Below, in pieces: positions 21,691-34,000 of a DNA stretch of 64,000 nucleotides. The position numbers and the translations under genes are program-made. The number at the start of each line of letters is the position of its first letter. Position 1 is the first letter of the stretch. This stretch comes from Macquaria australasica (taxonomy: Eukaryota; Chordata; Actinopteri; Centrarchiformes; Percichthyidae), in NCBI GenBank assembly GCA_005408345.1, contig SEMN01000001.1, positions 4,662,110 through 4,726,109 of the forward strand, given 5' to 3'. Below the pieces are notes generated by a model. The model searched no databases. It worked only from the letters and a program-made list of their open reading frames with translations, and was not told the origin of the DNA.

Positions 21691-24671
21691 GAGAGAAGCA
21701 ATGACATAAACAGAAACACAGAAATCGCTCATGTGAAATAACCAAAACTGTTCAAACTTGGGCAGAAAAGTATGTGTTCTTGTCGGATCCCATCGCTCAT
21801 AATAAAAAGCATGATTGAGAAAATGTTCTTTAGGGCATTTAATGTTTTCTTTGAACTTATTTATGTAACTATTAACGACACTGCAAAGTAAAAAAAGACC
21901 CTCCCCTTCCTTCACTCAAAAGAAGAAAAAAAAATACCCTCACCCTTTTCTGACCCCCTCTTCCCCCCTGATAATTTTCCTACAGCCCCTTAGAATGAAC
22001 CAAACTCAGAGTTGCTCTGATCCCAATCAGTGACAGATGTTATGGTCTTAGGGAGTGTTTAGTTGTGCCTTTGCTAGAAGTTATAAACCAGGAATTGTGG
22101 CCAATTCACCCTGAATGCACCCTGCATTTAATCAAATCACTTCTCCTATTCCATGTCAGACAAACAGCACAAGGATTTGCCTCCTGCATTATGAAGAAAG
22201 CCTTGGCTGTCTCTAATTAGGAAGAAAATATCACAAATCTAAAGTGAACAGCTGGAAATGCAGAGAGCATGTTGAATTCTGTTTTTCCCCTCAAAGTCTC
22301 CATGTCTCATCTCCAACAGGCTGAATAGACGTTCTGTGTGTATTACATGGTGACAGTAGTTTGTTGTAGTGGATGTAGTGAATGTCATTTCTATCGGGGT
22401 TTTGCCTGCCATTGTGAGCAAAAAATGTTACTGCACATTTGAATTATTCAGGCAGTCTACAGTGCAGCCAGCAGTTATTGCACTCTGTCCCTGTGTGTTT
22501 GTTCATTGTGTATGCATAGCTACAGTACATGTACTCAGTATTTCAAAAAAAAAAAAGACAATTTAAGCACATGTCAGGATTTGTGGGCTGTTCACACTAT
22601 ATCTGAGACTGAAGCACAATGTAAATGCACATAGCTGTTGTTGAGTAATAAAGGTGTTTCTGACATGCTTGTGAATCTCCAACTAAATATTGAAGACATC
22701 TAAAACACTGTGTGCAGTAGTGCCCTATGTAGCTTTAAAGTGATGTGTCTATCTTGAGACTTTGGGTATGTTGTGTATCGTTAAAGGAACTGTTTCACCA
22801 GTAGAGAAATTCAAATATTCCTGTGATGATATGTAGTTGCTCAGATTGTTGTGTTATTGTGGTAATAAATATAACACAACCGCTCTTTGTCTGGAGTCTT
22901 CCATTTAGTGGTTGCTCTGTTACAATCTTCATTAAACTGCAAGGACAGTCATGTGTATAACTGTCTTTGCATGCATTTTCATGCACATCCTCAGGGGTTA
23001 CTTTGAGTGACTTGAGTGACAGGTTTTACTAGATTGCATCTTTTGATCAAATGTAGGTTTCTTGGCAACATTATTGGGCACAGAAAGGGCACAAACCTTT
23101 TTCCAGGCTCCTTTGCAGTGGTCAGAGATAATTACTAGAAACATTGGGAATTGATATGTATCTCTTTATACACATGTAAGACCTAAGATGATACAGAAAG
23201 GCACTAAAGATTATTATTATTTATTTATTTGAGTGGTTATATTTTAGGCTACTAACTAACTCCTGTTAGTATGAAATCAGGCCAGTTTGGTTTTGAAGAG
23301 CTGCTGTTTTCAGCCAATCCAGTATAGTTAAAGATTATTATTAACATTTTAATTATACTTTAAAGTTAATTGCATTTATTTCCAAAATAGCCTGTTATTG
23401 TTTAAGGTGTTAAGAGTTTTAGATGGAAGTTAAAAAAAAAAAACGCTTCCTTCATTCATTGCAAATCCTGCATGCTTTGTCAGCCTGCACGCCCACCCTC
23501 CTGCTGGTCCTCCTCAATACTGACATACTATAAGAATATCCTGTTTTTAGGTACACCAAGGAAGCTTGAAGTATTGTATAAACTGAAAAAAGAGGTCCTG
23601 GCTTACCACATTAGGATACATCCTAAGCCTCAGCTTCGCCTCTTTGTCTGGTACATTTGCACAAAAATACTACATTATTTACAGAGCTGTCTATCTGGAG
23701 TCTTGTGAAGGTTGATGGGTAGGTTTATACTTCCTAAATGCTTTATATAGATTATACACACTATTTGGGTACTCCACTGCTGATACCAAATTATCTGGTG
23801 AAAAAACACCAGCATCATTTGCCTATTGCTGGATTTCTACATACATACACACTATGTAATCCTAATCCTGAGCCCATTTTTTAACCTTGACGAAATATAG
23901 AAGACATGTTTCGACTAACTGTTTGGCTAACAGTCTTTATCTGACCATATTTCCTGCCCTAACCCAGAAACTGAACATCTGCACACTGCTATTGTGAAAA
24001 CTCACATAATGTCACATTTTAGTCACTTAATATTATCAGCACTGAAGAATTACAATAAAGTAGGTCTGATTTTAATCACTTAATACATCTTAATAATCAG
24101 GCTGTTTTTTGGTGCGATAACACAACTCATTTATACACCTAGTGACCTTCTCTTCTTCATTTGTTCTCAATACCAGCACGTACACACTTGATACACTTTG
24201 CTTTGCCCTCTTAGCTTCCTTTAAAGTGACCTTTGCCTCTTTATGCATTGATCCATTTTAATTCCCATGATCCTCCAGCATCTCTGCATTTTCTAGGTGT
24301 GGCAGAGCATGGTGCGTCACAGCTCAGCCTTGTTTGTTCCTCGTCTGACTCACCCCAGCTTTCAGTACATTAATGCAGTTAGGCAGTTGGACTGTATCAC
24401 GGTGGATAGACAGTCCCGGTACTCTGTAACTCTTGAATCTTTGCCTTCGGTGCGTGTTTATGACCCTACAATCATAAAGGCTACGGATGACTCAGTCCCA
24501 GTGCTGGTGTATAGCTCTCGAAGCCTTTGCTGGCTTAACACCGACAGAAATCATGAAATCATGAAAGAACGAGACCACAAACATGCAGATATTTGTTAGA
24601 ATATCTTTTGAAAAATGAAGTTTAAACAGCAGACCACAATCAACAAATTCAGTTTGAGAAATCCATTTTTT

Positions 24672-24677
24672 TTTATT
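24672..24677 (-). terminator. Candidate poly(A) signal of brwd3
   Basis: The minus strand reads AATAAA here, about 2.1 kb past the brwd3 stop. The implied 3' UTR includes an AT microsatellite. No canonical signal was noticed closer to the stop. Confidence 0.4.
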
Positions 24678-26651
24678 AAAAAAGAAAACACATACAATCA
24701 AAACATTGTGTATAAAAGACAGTCACATAATCTTATTCCACCTACAGTAGAATTTTATTGTTGTATTCGTCATCAACTAATCTGATGCTTCGAGGCAAGA
24801 CTAAGAGCCATCTACTATACGAAAATAAGATTCTAAAATATGAATCTTAGTCTTCTCACACTCAACCAGAATAATTTCAAGACGCCAGTTAATGCTGCCG
24901 CTCGGAGCACCCTAGATGCTGATTTGTGTGTTTTATCTCTGAGAACCCGACACCAACAAAACAGCCCAAAATAAAGGGACAACTAAATAACTTCCGAGGC
25001 CTCTCTCTCTTATGTTAGTGACCACAAAGAGGCAGAGTGATGAGGAGGTGTGTTTGGATTAGAGCACCCAGCGTTGACATGAGAATTTGTGAGTCAGCTT
25101 TCCTGGTTTCTCCTGACTGGACGCTGACTCAACTGATTTACCAACCAACAAAAAAACCCCCATCCATTGCATCCATTTTGATATTAATCCCACCAGGAAG
25201 GCCAGGAATCACTCATTAAAAAATATACAAACTAGTGACAGTGATTCTGACAACTAAACATCTGATCTACCCGAAGCTAGAAAACCCATCAGACCATAGA
25301 TGGTTAAAAACAAAGGGGGGAAACAAATGGCACAACATACTAACGAAGGGCTTATCCATGGTTACTACCTTTGCTTTAGGCCAAAAGAAAGCATGATTAA
25401 GATTGCCAATCAGATGAGACCTTCATCATACACAGGTTTAACTTGCTACTTGTTTAAACTAAAACAATAAAAAAAGACTGAATTAATGTGTGAGTTTAAA
25501 CATTCTTACATAAAAATCATGAGGTTTCATCTCTTCTTCTTTAATGTTTGTATTACTCAGCTGCCACGTGGAGTAGATAAATGTGCAAATATTTTCCTTT
25601 TCCTTATCACCATTAATGTACGAAATAGTTAAAGTAACCCAAGTATAATACAATGGAAAAATAAATATTTCTGTGGAAGAGAGTAGGCCAGGGATCCCTT
25701 TGCTGTTGCACATGCTGGGTGGAGAAGGTGTGATGGAAGCGACCGTGAACAGATGCAGGTCTGCTCCATCAGGGAGTACAACAGTACAAATACAAACAGG
25801 ATGCAGTGGCTGTTTTACCCAAGAAAAAAAAAAGAAAAAGAAAAATCACTTTAACCCTTAAAAAAAAAAAAAAAACTAAGCACCCAATTCTAACCAAATA
25901 CCAGAATCAAAGAGCAGAAAAACAGTCAACACCACCAAACGGGAAGAAGGGAAAACATTAAACATTCACAGGCCGTGGACATCAAGTGGTCCGACAAGGA
26001 TTTGTAGGAGCTGGGGTATTACTATAGTACTGTGTTCTACCGGCTTCAGTCTGATTCCTCAGTATTGCTAGTGCCCAAACTACACTTGTCTTGACTCCAG
26101 CCACAGAGAACAAAATCTGACTGATCTGAAAACTAAGGCTTGTGGGTTGTGAGGAAAGACCAAGTACCAAAAAAAGTTGACATCAGTGACCTCAAGTGAT
26201 ACTGCACGTTTCACAGTGGTCGTGACTGAAGTAGTGACCACAAGCATGAAGTTCTGTTAAATTGCTTGTTGAGAAAAATCAGCAAAACCAGAGAAATAAA
26301 ACATGAGCACCGTTTTTTTTTTTTTGGCATCTCCGCATCCTTCTTTGGTGACCAGGAGTAAGTAAGAAACGTTGTGGGAGGAACGAGAGGAGTAGAAAGG
26401 AGGAGGGGGTGGGGGTATAGTGTTTAGTACTGGACGAGAAACGCACAGGACGAGGAGCAGAAGAGGAGCAGTGCCGTGTGTTAAAGGCTCCTCCAGCGAG
26501 CAGTAAGGCCGAGGTGAGTAAGTCCAGTTGGAGAAGGTCCGTGTTGAACAGTAGCTCTGTAGGCCAGGGAAGGAAACTCCTTGGCAACATATCATGAGCA
26601 CCAGCCATCAGTTTGACAGTCATAAGCAGTCGCAGATAAAAAGAAAACCAC

Positions 26652-26663
26652 ATATATATATAT

Positions 26664-26696
<33 letters not shown>

Positions 26697-26720
26697 TATA
26701 TACATTATATATAATATATA
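26652..26720. repeat. Imperfect (TA)n microsatellite in the brwd3 3' UTR region
   Basis: TA units with occasional shifts run for about 70 bases, roughly 100 bases beyond the brwd3 stop codon on the minus strand. Confidence 0.95.
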
Positions 26721-26814
26721 CACTTGTACAAAATGAAAGAAAAAAAATCCCTGAAGTATTACTCATGTTTAACAGTTTTTTTTTAAATTGAGGTTTGAAA
26801 AAGGGGGCGACCTG

Positions 26815-29800
26815 TCAGTGACCCCAGCCCATGAGGTGGCTGACACGGGCTTTCTCGGTCATACGGCGTACCCGTCCTGAGCGGGACATACCCAGATTGA
26901 GGGGGTCTTCCTTCGACCCATGGCCATCGTCCTCTGAGTCGTCCCCATACAGAACTGTCCTGCGGCCCTGGTTGCGTGTGTTCACCCGCCGAGACTTGCA
27001 CTGGTTGCCTCTCGCACTGCTACTTGCTGCAGCCCCTCTCTGTACCTTATCAGAGTTGTCCTCCTCCTCCTCCTCAGGCTCCTCCTCCTCAGGTTCCTCC
27101 TCCTCAGGTTCCTCCTCCTCAGGTTCCTCCTCCTCAGGTTCCTCCTCCTCAGGTTCCTCCTCCTCCTCCTCCTCCTCTCCCTCATCCTCTCCCTCATCCT
27201 CTTCATGTCTTACATCTGCCTGTTGCTGCTGCTGCTCCTGCTGCTCCGGCTCTTCCTCCTCCTCCTCCTCATCTTCATCCTCCTCATCTTCCTCCTCCTC
27301 TACCGGCAGCTGCACTCGTGCTCTTTTAGGTCTCTGTGCCACGTCTTCCCCTCCTTTGTGTCTCCTTTTCCCTGAGGCCGCCACCTTACCCTTAGCTGCG
27401 AGGCGTACTGACAGGCAGGGGGCTTTGCTGTAGTCGTGATCTCCCCCTTCCACGTACTTCTCCATCTCAGAATCAGAGCTGTTCTCGCTGTCCGACGATG
27501 ACGAGGAAGAGGAGGAGGATGAGGTGGAGGATGACTCGGACGAGGAGCTGTTGGATCCGGATGCCTCCTTGTCATTGTCAGACTGCGGCGCTTCTCGTCT
27601 GTGGCGCTGTCTGGAGCCGTTACTTGGATGCAAGTTACGCTGGTGCCCTGATGCAACACAAGAGGACGAAGGTTCACTGCTGCACCAGAACTTTAAAGTC
27701 ACATTAAAATGAAAGTTAATACAGTTTGGTTAGAATGCATTGCTTGTGATACCTGACTTCTTCACTGGAGTTGCTTGGCTGCGGGTCACCCGATGCGGCC
27801 CCTGGTCTCTGCTCTCGCTGCTCGTCCCTGAACTTGGGGAAGAGGGCTGGATGTCCTCTTCCTCTGCTACACTGCTGCTTTGCTGAGCTAAAGCAGCAAC
27901 ACAGGGCTAATTACTAATGACTGTAATCATATTACTTTTCACAGTACATCAGTAGCATAATGCATTATGTTTCATCTTCAGTAATAACACAATTAGAGGA
28001 TCACGGAAAATTATTTTGCTGCCTTACACATATAATTACTGTTTGCTACAACAAGCTGAATTTAAACGTCAATACTGAATCTATAAAGGAAAACCTATTT
28101 TCTTCTGCTGTCAGAATGTGTGCACAATACAGTACAACACCACAGTAAACCCAGTAAAACAGGGACCTAAAAAACACATTAAGCCACAACAGCGCAGTCA
28201 TACCCTGTTGTGGTCTCTGAGAACGATTCTTGGTTGAGGTCTGGGATTTTTTTGGCTTTGACACCTTCCCTGACTTGTGCTTCCCTTTAGGGCTGGACAA
28301 ATGGAAACAAGAGAAAAGAGACAACATTTCAGAATAATTAACATTATATAATAGCAGAGTGCCTGCAGCTTTCATCAGCTTAAACTGAAGGCTTTGAAAC
28401 ACCCTTTTGGACCAGGATTAGGACTTAATTCTCAGAAGAAATTACATAGAAGAGAAAAAAAACAAGAAAGCACATTTTCAGTATTTCTAAAGCTGAATGG
28501 AAAGTGTAAAACAGGCGTTGAGTTTAATGCAGCACATTTGAGATATTTCCAGGAGATGCAGGCACCCTGTGTACACTGGAAACAGGAAAAAGATCATCTG
28601 ATAATGTGGCGTGTCGAGTGACAGGTTTGTGAATGAGGATTAGTACCTGGGGGATGGACTAATAGGCGGGGAGCTGCCTCCGTTGTGCAATCTGTCCCTG
28701 TAACTGAGTCTCTGACGAGACCGCCGTTCGTTCTGAATGGCAGACTTGTAGTCAGAGATGATGGGGATGATGTGTTTTTCAAAGAAGGCCGACAAGCTGA
28801 GGGTCATGGTGTAGATCTAGACATAAAACAAGAAGGTCGTGATGAAACTACTAGTCTACTACTATGTCAGACTTCACTCAGCTGTAGTTGCAGTGCTTTT
28901 TTAATTCCAGGGATGTTACTTCACCTGTGACTTCTTGTTAGGTGTGTATGCTTTGGAGTTGCTGAAAATGAGGCGCATGTCTTTGGCAAACTCCATCGGG
29001 TTTTCATAATTCCCTTCATACAGCGTCTCTGACACAGTACCCAGGTCCATGGGAGTGTCGATGATGTCTCGATAGTCCTAAACAAAACAAGGCAGAGAGT
29101 AGAAATGTTCACAGAGATTTATTTTACTTTCACTTCTGCTTTTACTTCTGCATTTCTAGTGTTATTTCAGGTTGTGTGATGTGATTTCTGGCACAAGTGA
29201 TGGTTGTTACGGGTTGTTTTACCGGATACTCAAAGAGATCCACAGGCCGTCTGAACGGTTCTGAATCCGGCGATGCTTTCATTCGACGCAGCAGCTCTCG
29301 GCATTGACCTCGCCATGCTTTCACATCCAAAGCCACACCACGCTTCTTAGAATTGGGGTTGGCTCCCTGGCAGAGGGAAAATGATATTAACCAAGACTGG
29401 AGCTACTGGAGGTGATTTAGAATCTGTGACGGTCTAAGATGGATTGTTGTGGTACACTGGAGTCTGGCCCCTCTTACCCGATGTCCTGTAGATGTTCCTG
29501 GAGTGTCAGAGTCCACATCCAATTCAACCTGCAGAGGAACACATACAAACCCAAATGACTATTTACAGCAAAAACAATAATGTAAAGACAAAGCAGTCAC
29601 CATAATGTAAAAAAACACCTGTATACTTTACAACCCAGCTCTCTCACCTCAGCTTCTTCTCCACTGCTGATCTCAGACTGAAGTTTGTGATACAGATCCA
29701 AGATGTCTGTGCAGCTCTGGTCCCTGAAGGAGACAGAGGGCCAAGGAATCAGACACGTTACTCCAGTGTTGAAGTGCGGTGGCTATAACATACGGAGTTT

Positions 29801-31008
29801 AACATGAACTCTGGAGTCTTACCCGATGTAGTGCAGGAGAACATCAGTCACCACCTTGGCAGATGCTACAATGGGGCTCTGGGGTTCGTTGAAAGTGCGG
29901 GCATTGTGTTCAATGTAGCGCACCTCCCACATTAATGCAGAGATTCGCCTGCAGCAGAGAAAAACATCCGCACTTTAAGCTCAAATGTCAACACTTTGGC
30001 ATCAGGACTTATGGTGAAGATAAAAATCTGTGACTGTATGTGAAGTTATGTGTGCTGCTCCACCTGTAGAAGCGGTTCTCCAGTCGTTTGCGGATAGTGC
30101 TGAGGTCAGTGAGGTAGGCCACCACAGTGCAGTACAGAGGGTAGTCCCGCAGATTTACCGGCGACGTGAAGGCCTTGGCTACCTCTGTGGACCAACAGAA
30201 ACGAGATCAAACACGGCAGACATGCACGAGGTCAGACTTTTTCAGTACCAAACAACCCTTTGGTGACGTACCCAGTGCGAGAAGCTGGTCGATGCCATGG
30301 ACGACTCTCTCACAGTCTTCATCTCGTGTGTGAGCCCCCCATTCTCCTTCCTGAGGCCTGTAAAGCAGAGCCTTTATCTCCTCCTCTGCCACCTCCACGC
30401 CATCACCAACCTGTTCTGGCAACGCAGCTGACGGAGCCACAAAACGTGTCAGAAAATGAAGCAGCATTTAGTCAACTGCTCAACACGTACATGAAGCAAA
30501 AGTAGTTCATTATCAGCCACACAGTCCTGATGAAATACTTCTATTCTTCTAAAATAATCCAGGTAGCTAGAGGCTATATTTGATTTAAAACAACACAAAC
30601 ACTGAAATAAAATGAGAAAATAAATCTGCATGTACAAATAATATACTACAAATAATATACTAAAATTAAATGACAGCCTGTTACATTTAAAATATAAATG
30701 GACTACCTTTTTGTATAATTATTTAAAAAAGGAGAAGCAGCAAGTGGTTTTAAATCGGGTATGGTTGTCTTTTGTGATAGGGAAGGTTCCCAACTGTTCA
30801 AGAATATCTAAGTGGCCATCATTATGAACAGGTTGAAGTCTCTAAATGCTAAAGTAATCAGCCATTTTGTCTGAAAAACACATGGCCATCTTTATGGAAA
30901 GTAAAGGAGACATTGTTTCTTGCTTTAGCAATGTGTGAAGTCCAGGGTGTTTTTAACCTACTGATTTCCACATGTACATTAAATCTTTACAGAAAAACAT
31001 TTGGTTTG

Positions 31009-31050
<42 letters not shown>

Positions 31051-34000
31051 TGCTGTCTGTAGAAAAGAAATACACAGACAAAATTTAGAAATGGATTCAA
31101 GAGATGGTTAAGGAGTGAGGCTTTGCTGCTAGTGGCCGGGTATAATGTAATTAGTCTGTATGTGAAGTTCTTTTAGATTAAAAAAACAAAACAAATCAGA
31201 TTCAGATGATAGTTTTGACAACATTCATATAGAAAAAAAAGTGTTAAAGGGAGTTAATTCTTATTGTATTTGCTTTTATAGATATTTGATTGGTCTGTAC
31301 TGGTACAGTTTACAATTATATCTTGCAACATTTTGATGTAAGCTTGCATTATTTACTTGAAATTTCAACTCCCTCTCTCTCTCTCTCAGCACAATGTCTT
31401 TTCTGAACACCTTCTATCCTTCACTTCATAGCGATTACTAATGAGGCCATGGAAGTGAATAGGAAATCATTTATTTTATTTTTTTGGTTTTGGTATACAG
31501 TCCTGATTCACAACCACTGTTGTTGGCCATAATGCTCCATTTTTGAAAAACTTTAAGTTTACTTTAAAATAAATAAATTCAATGAGAGGAAACGTATCAC
31601 AATTAAATGCCATTTTTGGGGTAAAATCTTATGACAATAACATATTGTCCAATTTCAATGGAAAGGGTATTTTATACAGTATGTATAATCATCTGCAGTT
31701 TTTATGATCTACAATTATGTTTTAAACTTTATGAAGTCTTTTGACATTTTGTCTGTAATCTAACAAACTATCACATTAAAAAAATTAATTGCCCGGGTTT
31801 ATAACCATATAATACTACTGACCTTCTTCAGGAATAGGCTCCATGTCCCAGGGACTCATTCTCTCCCGCTCACCATTATCCCACCTGATGAAACAAGAAA
31901 AAAAAAATTAGTTAATTATTAAACCACACTGTGTGCAAGATTACAATCGCTTAATGGATTTAACTTTAATGAAAACTGACAGCAGGTGAGCAAAGAAGAA
32001 CATGATATTAACAGAGAGCACTGCAGATAGAGTAGAGTAGTCCTGCAGTACGCACAAACACTGCAGAGATACAGACGTACTTCACTGCATAGCACTGGAA
32101 CAGGCTATCTGGATACTCCTGCTGCAGAGGCTCCTGGTCCTCCACAGTGCCGAACCACCAGGCATCGTCAATGATGCTGCGGAACCTCATACCTGAAGAG
32201 AGCAAAGGATCAAACATGAGTGAAGGACTGTCCACAACAATGAACATGAGTGGTAAACACATCACTTCAAGTGACTAACCTGGCTGCCAGTTGTGCTCTT
32301 TAGCCTCGTTGTAAAACTGCTGCAGTACCAGAAAGTCTATGACATCAGGCATGTCATGGTACCTTTAGAGTGGGGAATGAAAAAGTTGTGAAATACATAT
32401 GCTTAGATTTACATGTATTCTCTTGTACTGTATATAAATGCTCACTTTAAGGAGAAAGCGTCATTGGTCATCTTCCCTGAGACTGGGTCCAAGAAAGCCA
32501 GTTTTAGGCAGCAGAGGGTGGGAGGTCCCACTTCATATTTAATTCCAACCACCTTCACAGATTCCTGGTCCTGAAGGGGCAGAAGAAGATCCCCCAAAAG
32601 GTGAGACTCAGGATGAAAGAACAAGATGAAGAATAGAACTTGCCAAAAAAGAAAAATAAGAACAAGTTAAGGCCCGGCTACACACAGAGGTTCACTCTTA
32701 ACATGTTTAATAGAATCTGTTGTTGAAGCTTAATTGGGAGGAAGTCAGATAAGTGGCGATCAGTGTTAAATTCAGATTCAAGATTCTTGCTGCAGATGAT
32801 AGATTCTTGCTGTCCTCCACAAGTTGTTTTCATTCACAGCAACGCCAGTAACTTGTGTTTTTTCCCTTTTTATACCATTCTGCAAAGACTGTGCAAGAAG
32901 ACAAAGACAACAGCTGGGAGATACACCAACCATCAAGCCCATAGACTGTATATAAAGATGGCCGTGACACCTCCCCAAAAGTGAAGCCAAAACATCTCGA
33001 TCGCCCCCTGGTGGCTGGCTGCAGTATAGGTCATAAACCCTACCCCCTCCATGTTAGTGGCTGGGACATGGGCCAAACTAAAAAATCCAAGTACACGTCA
33101 AGTACATTTTTCCCAAAGATGGTGTCAGTCATTTTAGGTAGTTCTTATCATGCTGACCTATGTTCAAGCGTTGTCTTTTGATCAGTCTATGATCACGTCA
33201 GGTTAAAAGTCACTTAATCAGCCCATTCCAACGTTCAATTAACAAATTGTGATCTGATGATGGTGCTAGATGAAGAGTCAGAGGATCATCAAAGTCATTG
33301 GGATTCATCCTCTGGCCACCATAAATATCTCTACCAAATTTCATGGCAATCCATCCCATAGTCTTTACCAATACACAGGTGAACTACGCAGTTGAGCTAC
33401 ACAGTTTTGGAGGTAGGACTGTGAGGATTGTGGGAGAAAGAATTTGCAGAGGGCTTTGAGCTCTGGCCAACTGCAGTGGAAAGTGGGCATGACCATTGGA
33501 TTACCAGTTTCAGAAAGTAAAAAAAAAAATAATAATAATAAAAAAATAATAATAATAAAGAAAAAAAAAGAGAAAAACTGCCTGCTGTTTTCAGACTCTC
33601 CGAACAGCTTGGCTAATCAAGCATGTACAGTGGTTTTTAAAAAGAACTGCGCCTCACCCTGAGGTCGAGTTTGTTCCACGGCTGTTTCTGAGGGTTGATG
33701 CTGTAGGCCTTGGCCCTGCGGACAGCCCGGACGTAGGCCTGATGGCCCTGTTTGAAGTAGATGAGCTGGAGGAGGACAGGGGAACCATGATCAAACTGCA
33801 TGTAATGTAATGTATTTTTCTGCTGGATATTAGAGGGACACTCCTTACCTCATCTCCCATTTGAGGAACAAAAGGAGAGCGGCGTGGGATGGTCTCCATT
33901 ATCCATGACGGTGGCAGCCACTCCTCCGCATCGAGTCCAGCCAGAGAGGACGTGGGTTTCTAAGTATATACAGTTTGTTATTTGTTATGTTTTCCATGAA

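Larger units (their letters stand above)
20571..24671. other. tent5d 3' UTR and intergenic stretch before brwd3
   Basis: The stretch holds candidate tent5d poly(A) signals at 21365-21370 and 22647-22652 (AATAAA, plus strand), a reverse copy of dispersed repeat A, and otherwise AT-rich sequence. A 100-codon frame at 24297-24599 has no recognised similarity and no splice context. Confidence 0.5.

Noticed and set aside
24297..24599. 100-codon plus-strand frame after tent5d
   Set aside because: No recognised domain, no conserved start context and no splice partners; length is within chance expectation for this window.
26831..27433. Long plus-strand Ser- and Pro-rich reading frames (200 and 117 codons)
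   Set aside because: They are the reverse strand of the BRWD3 Glu-rich repeat; codons are forced by the GAG/CCT repeat and there is no start or splice context.
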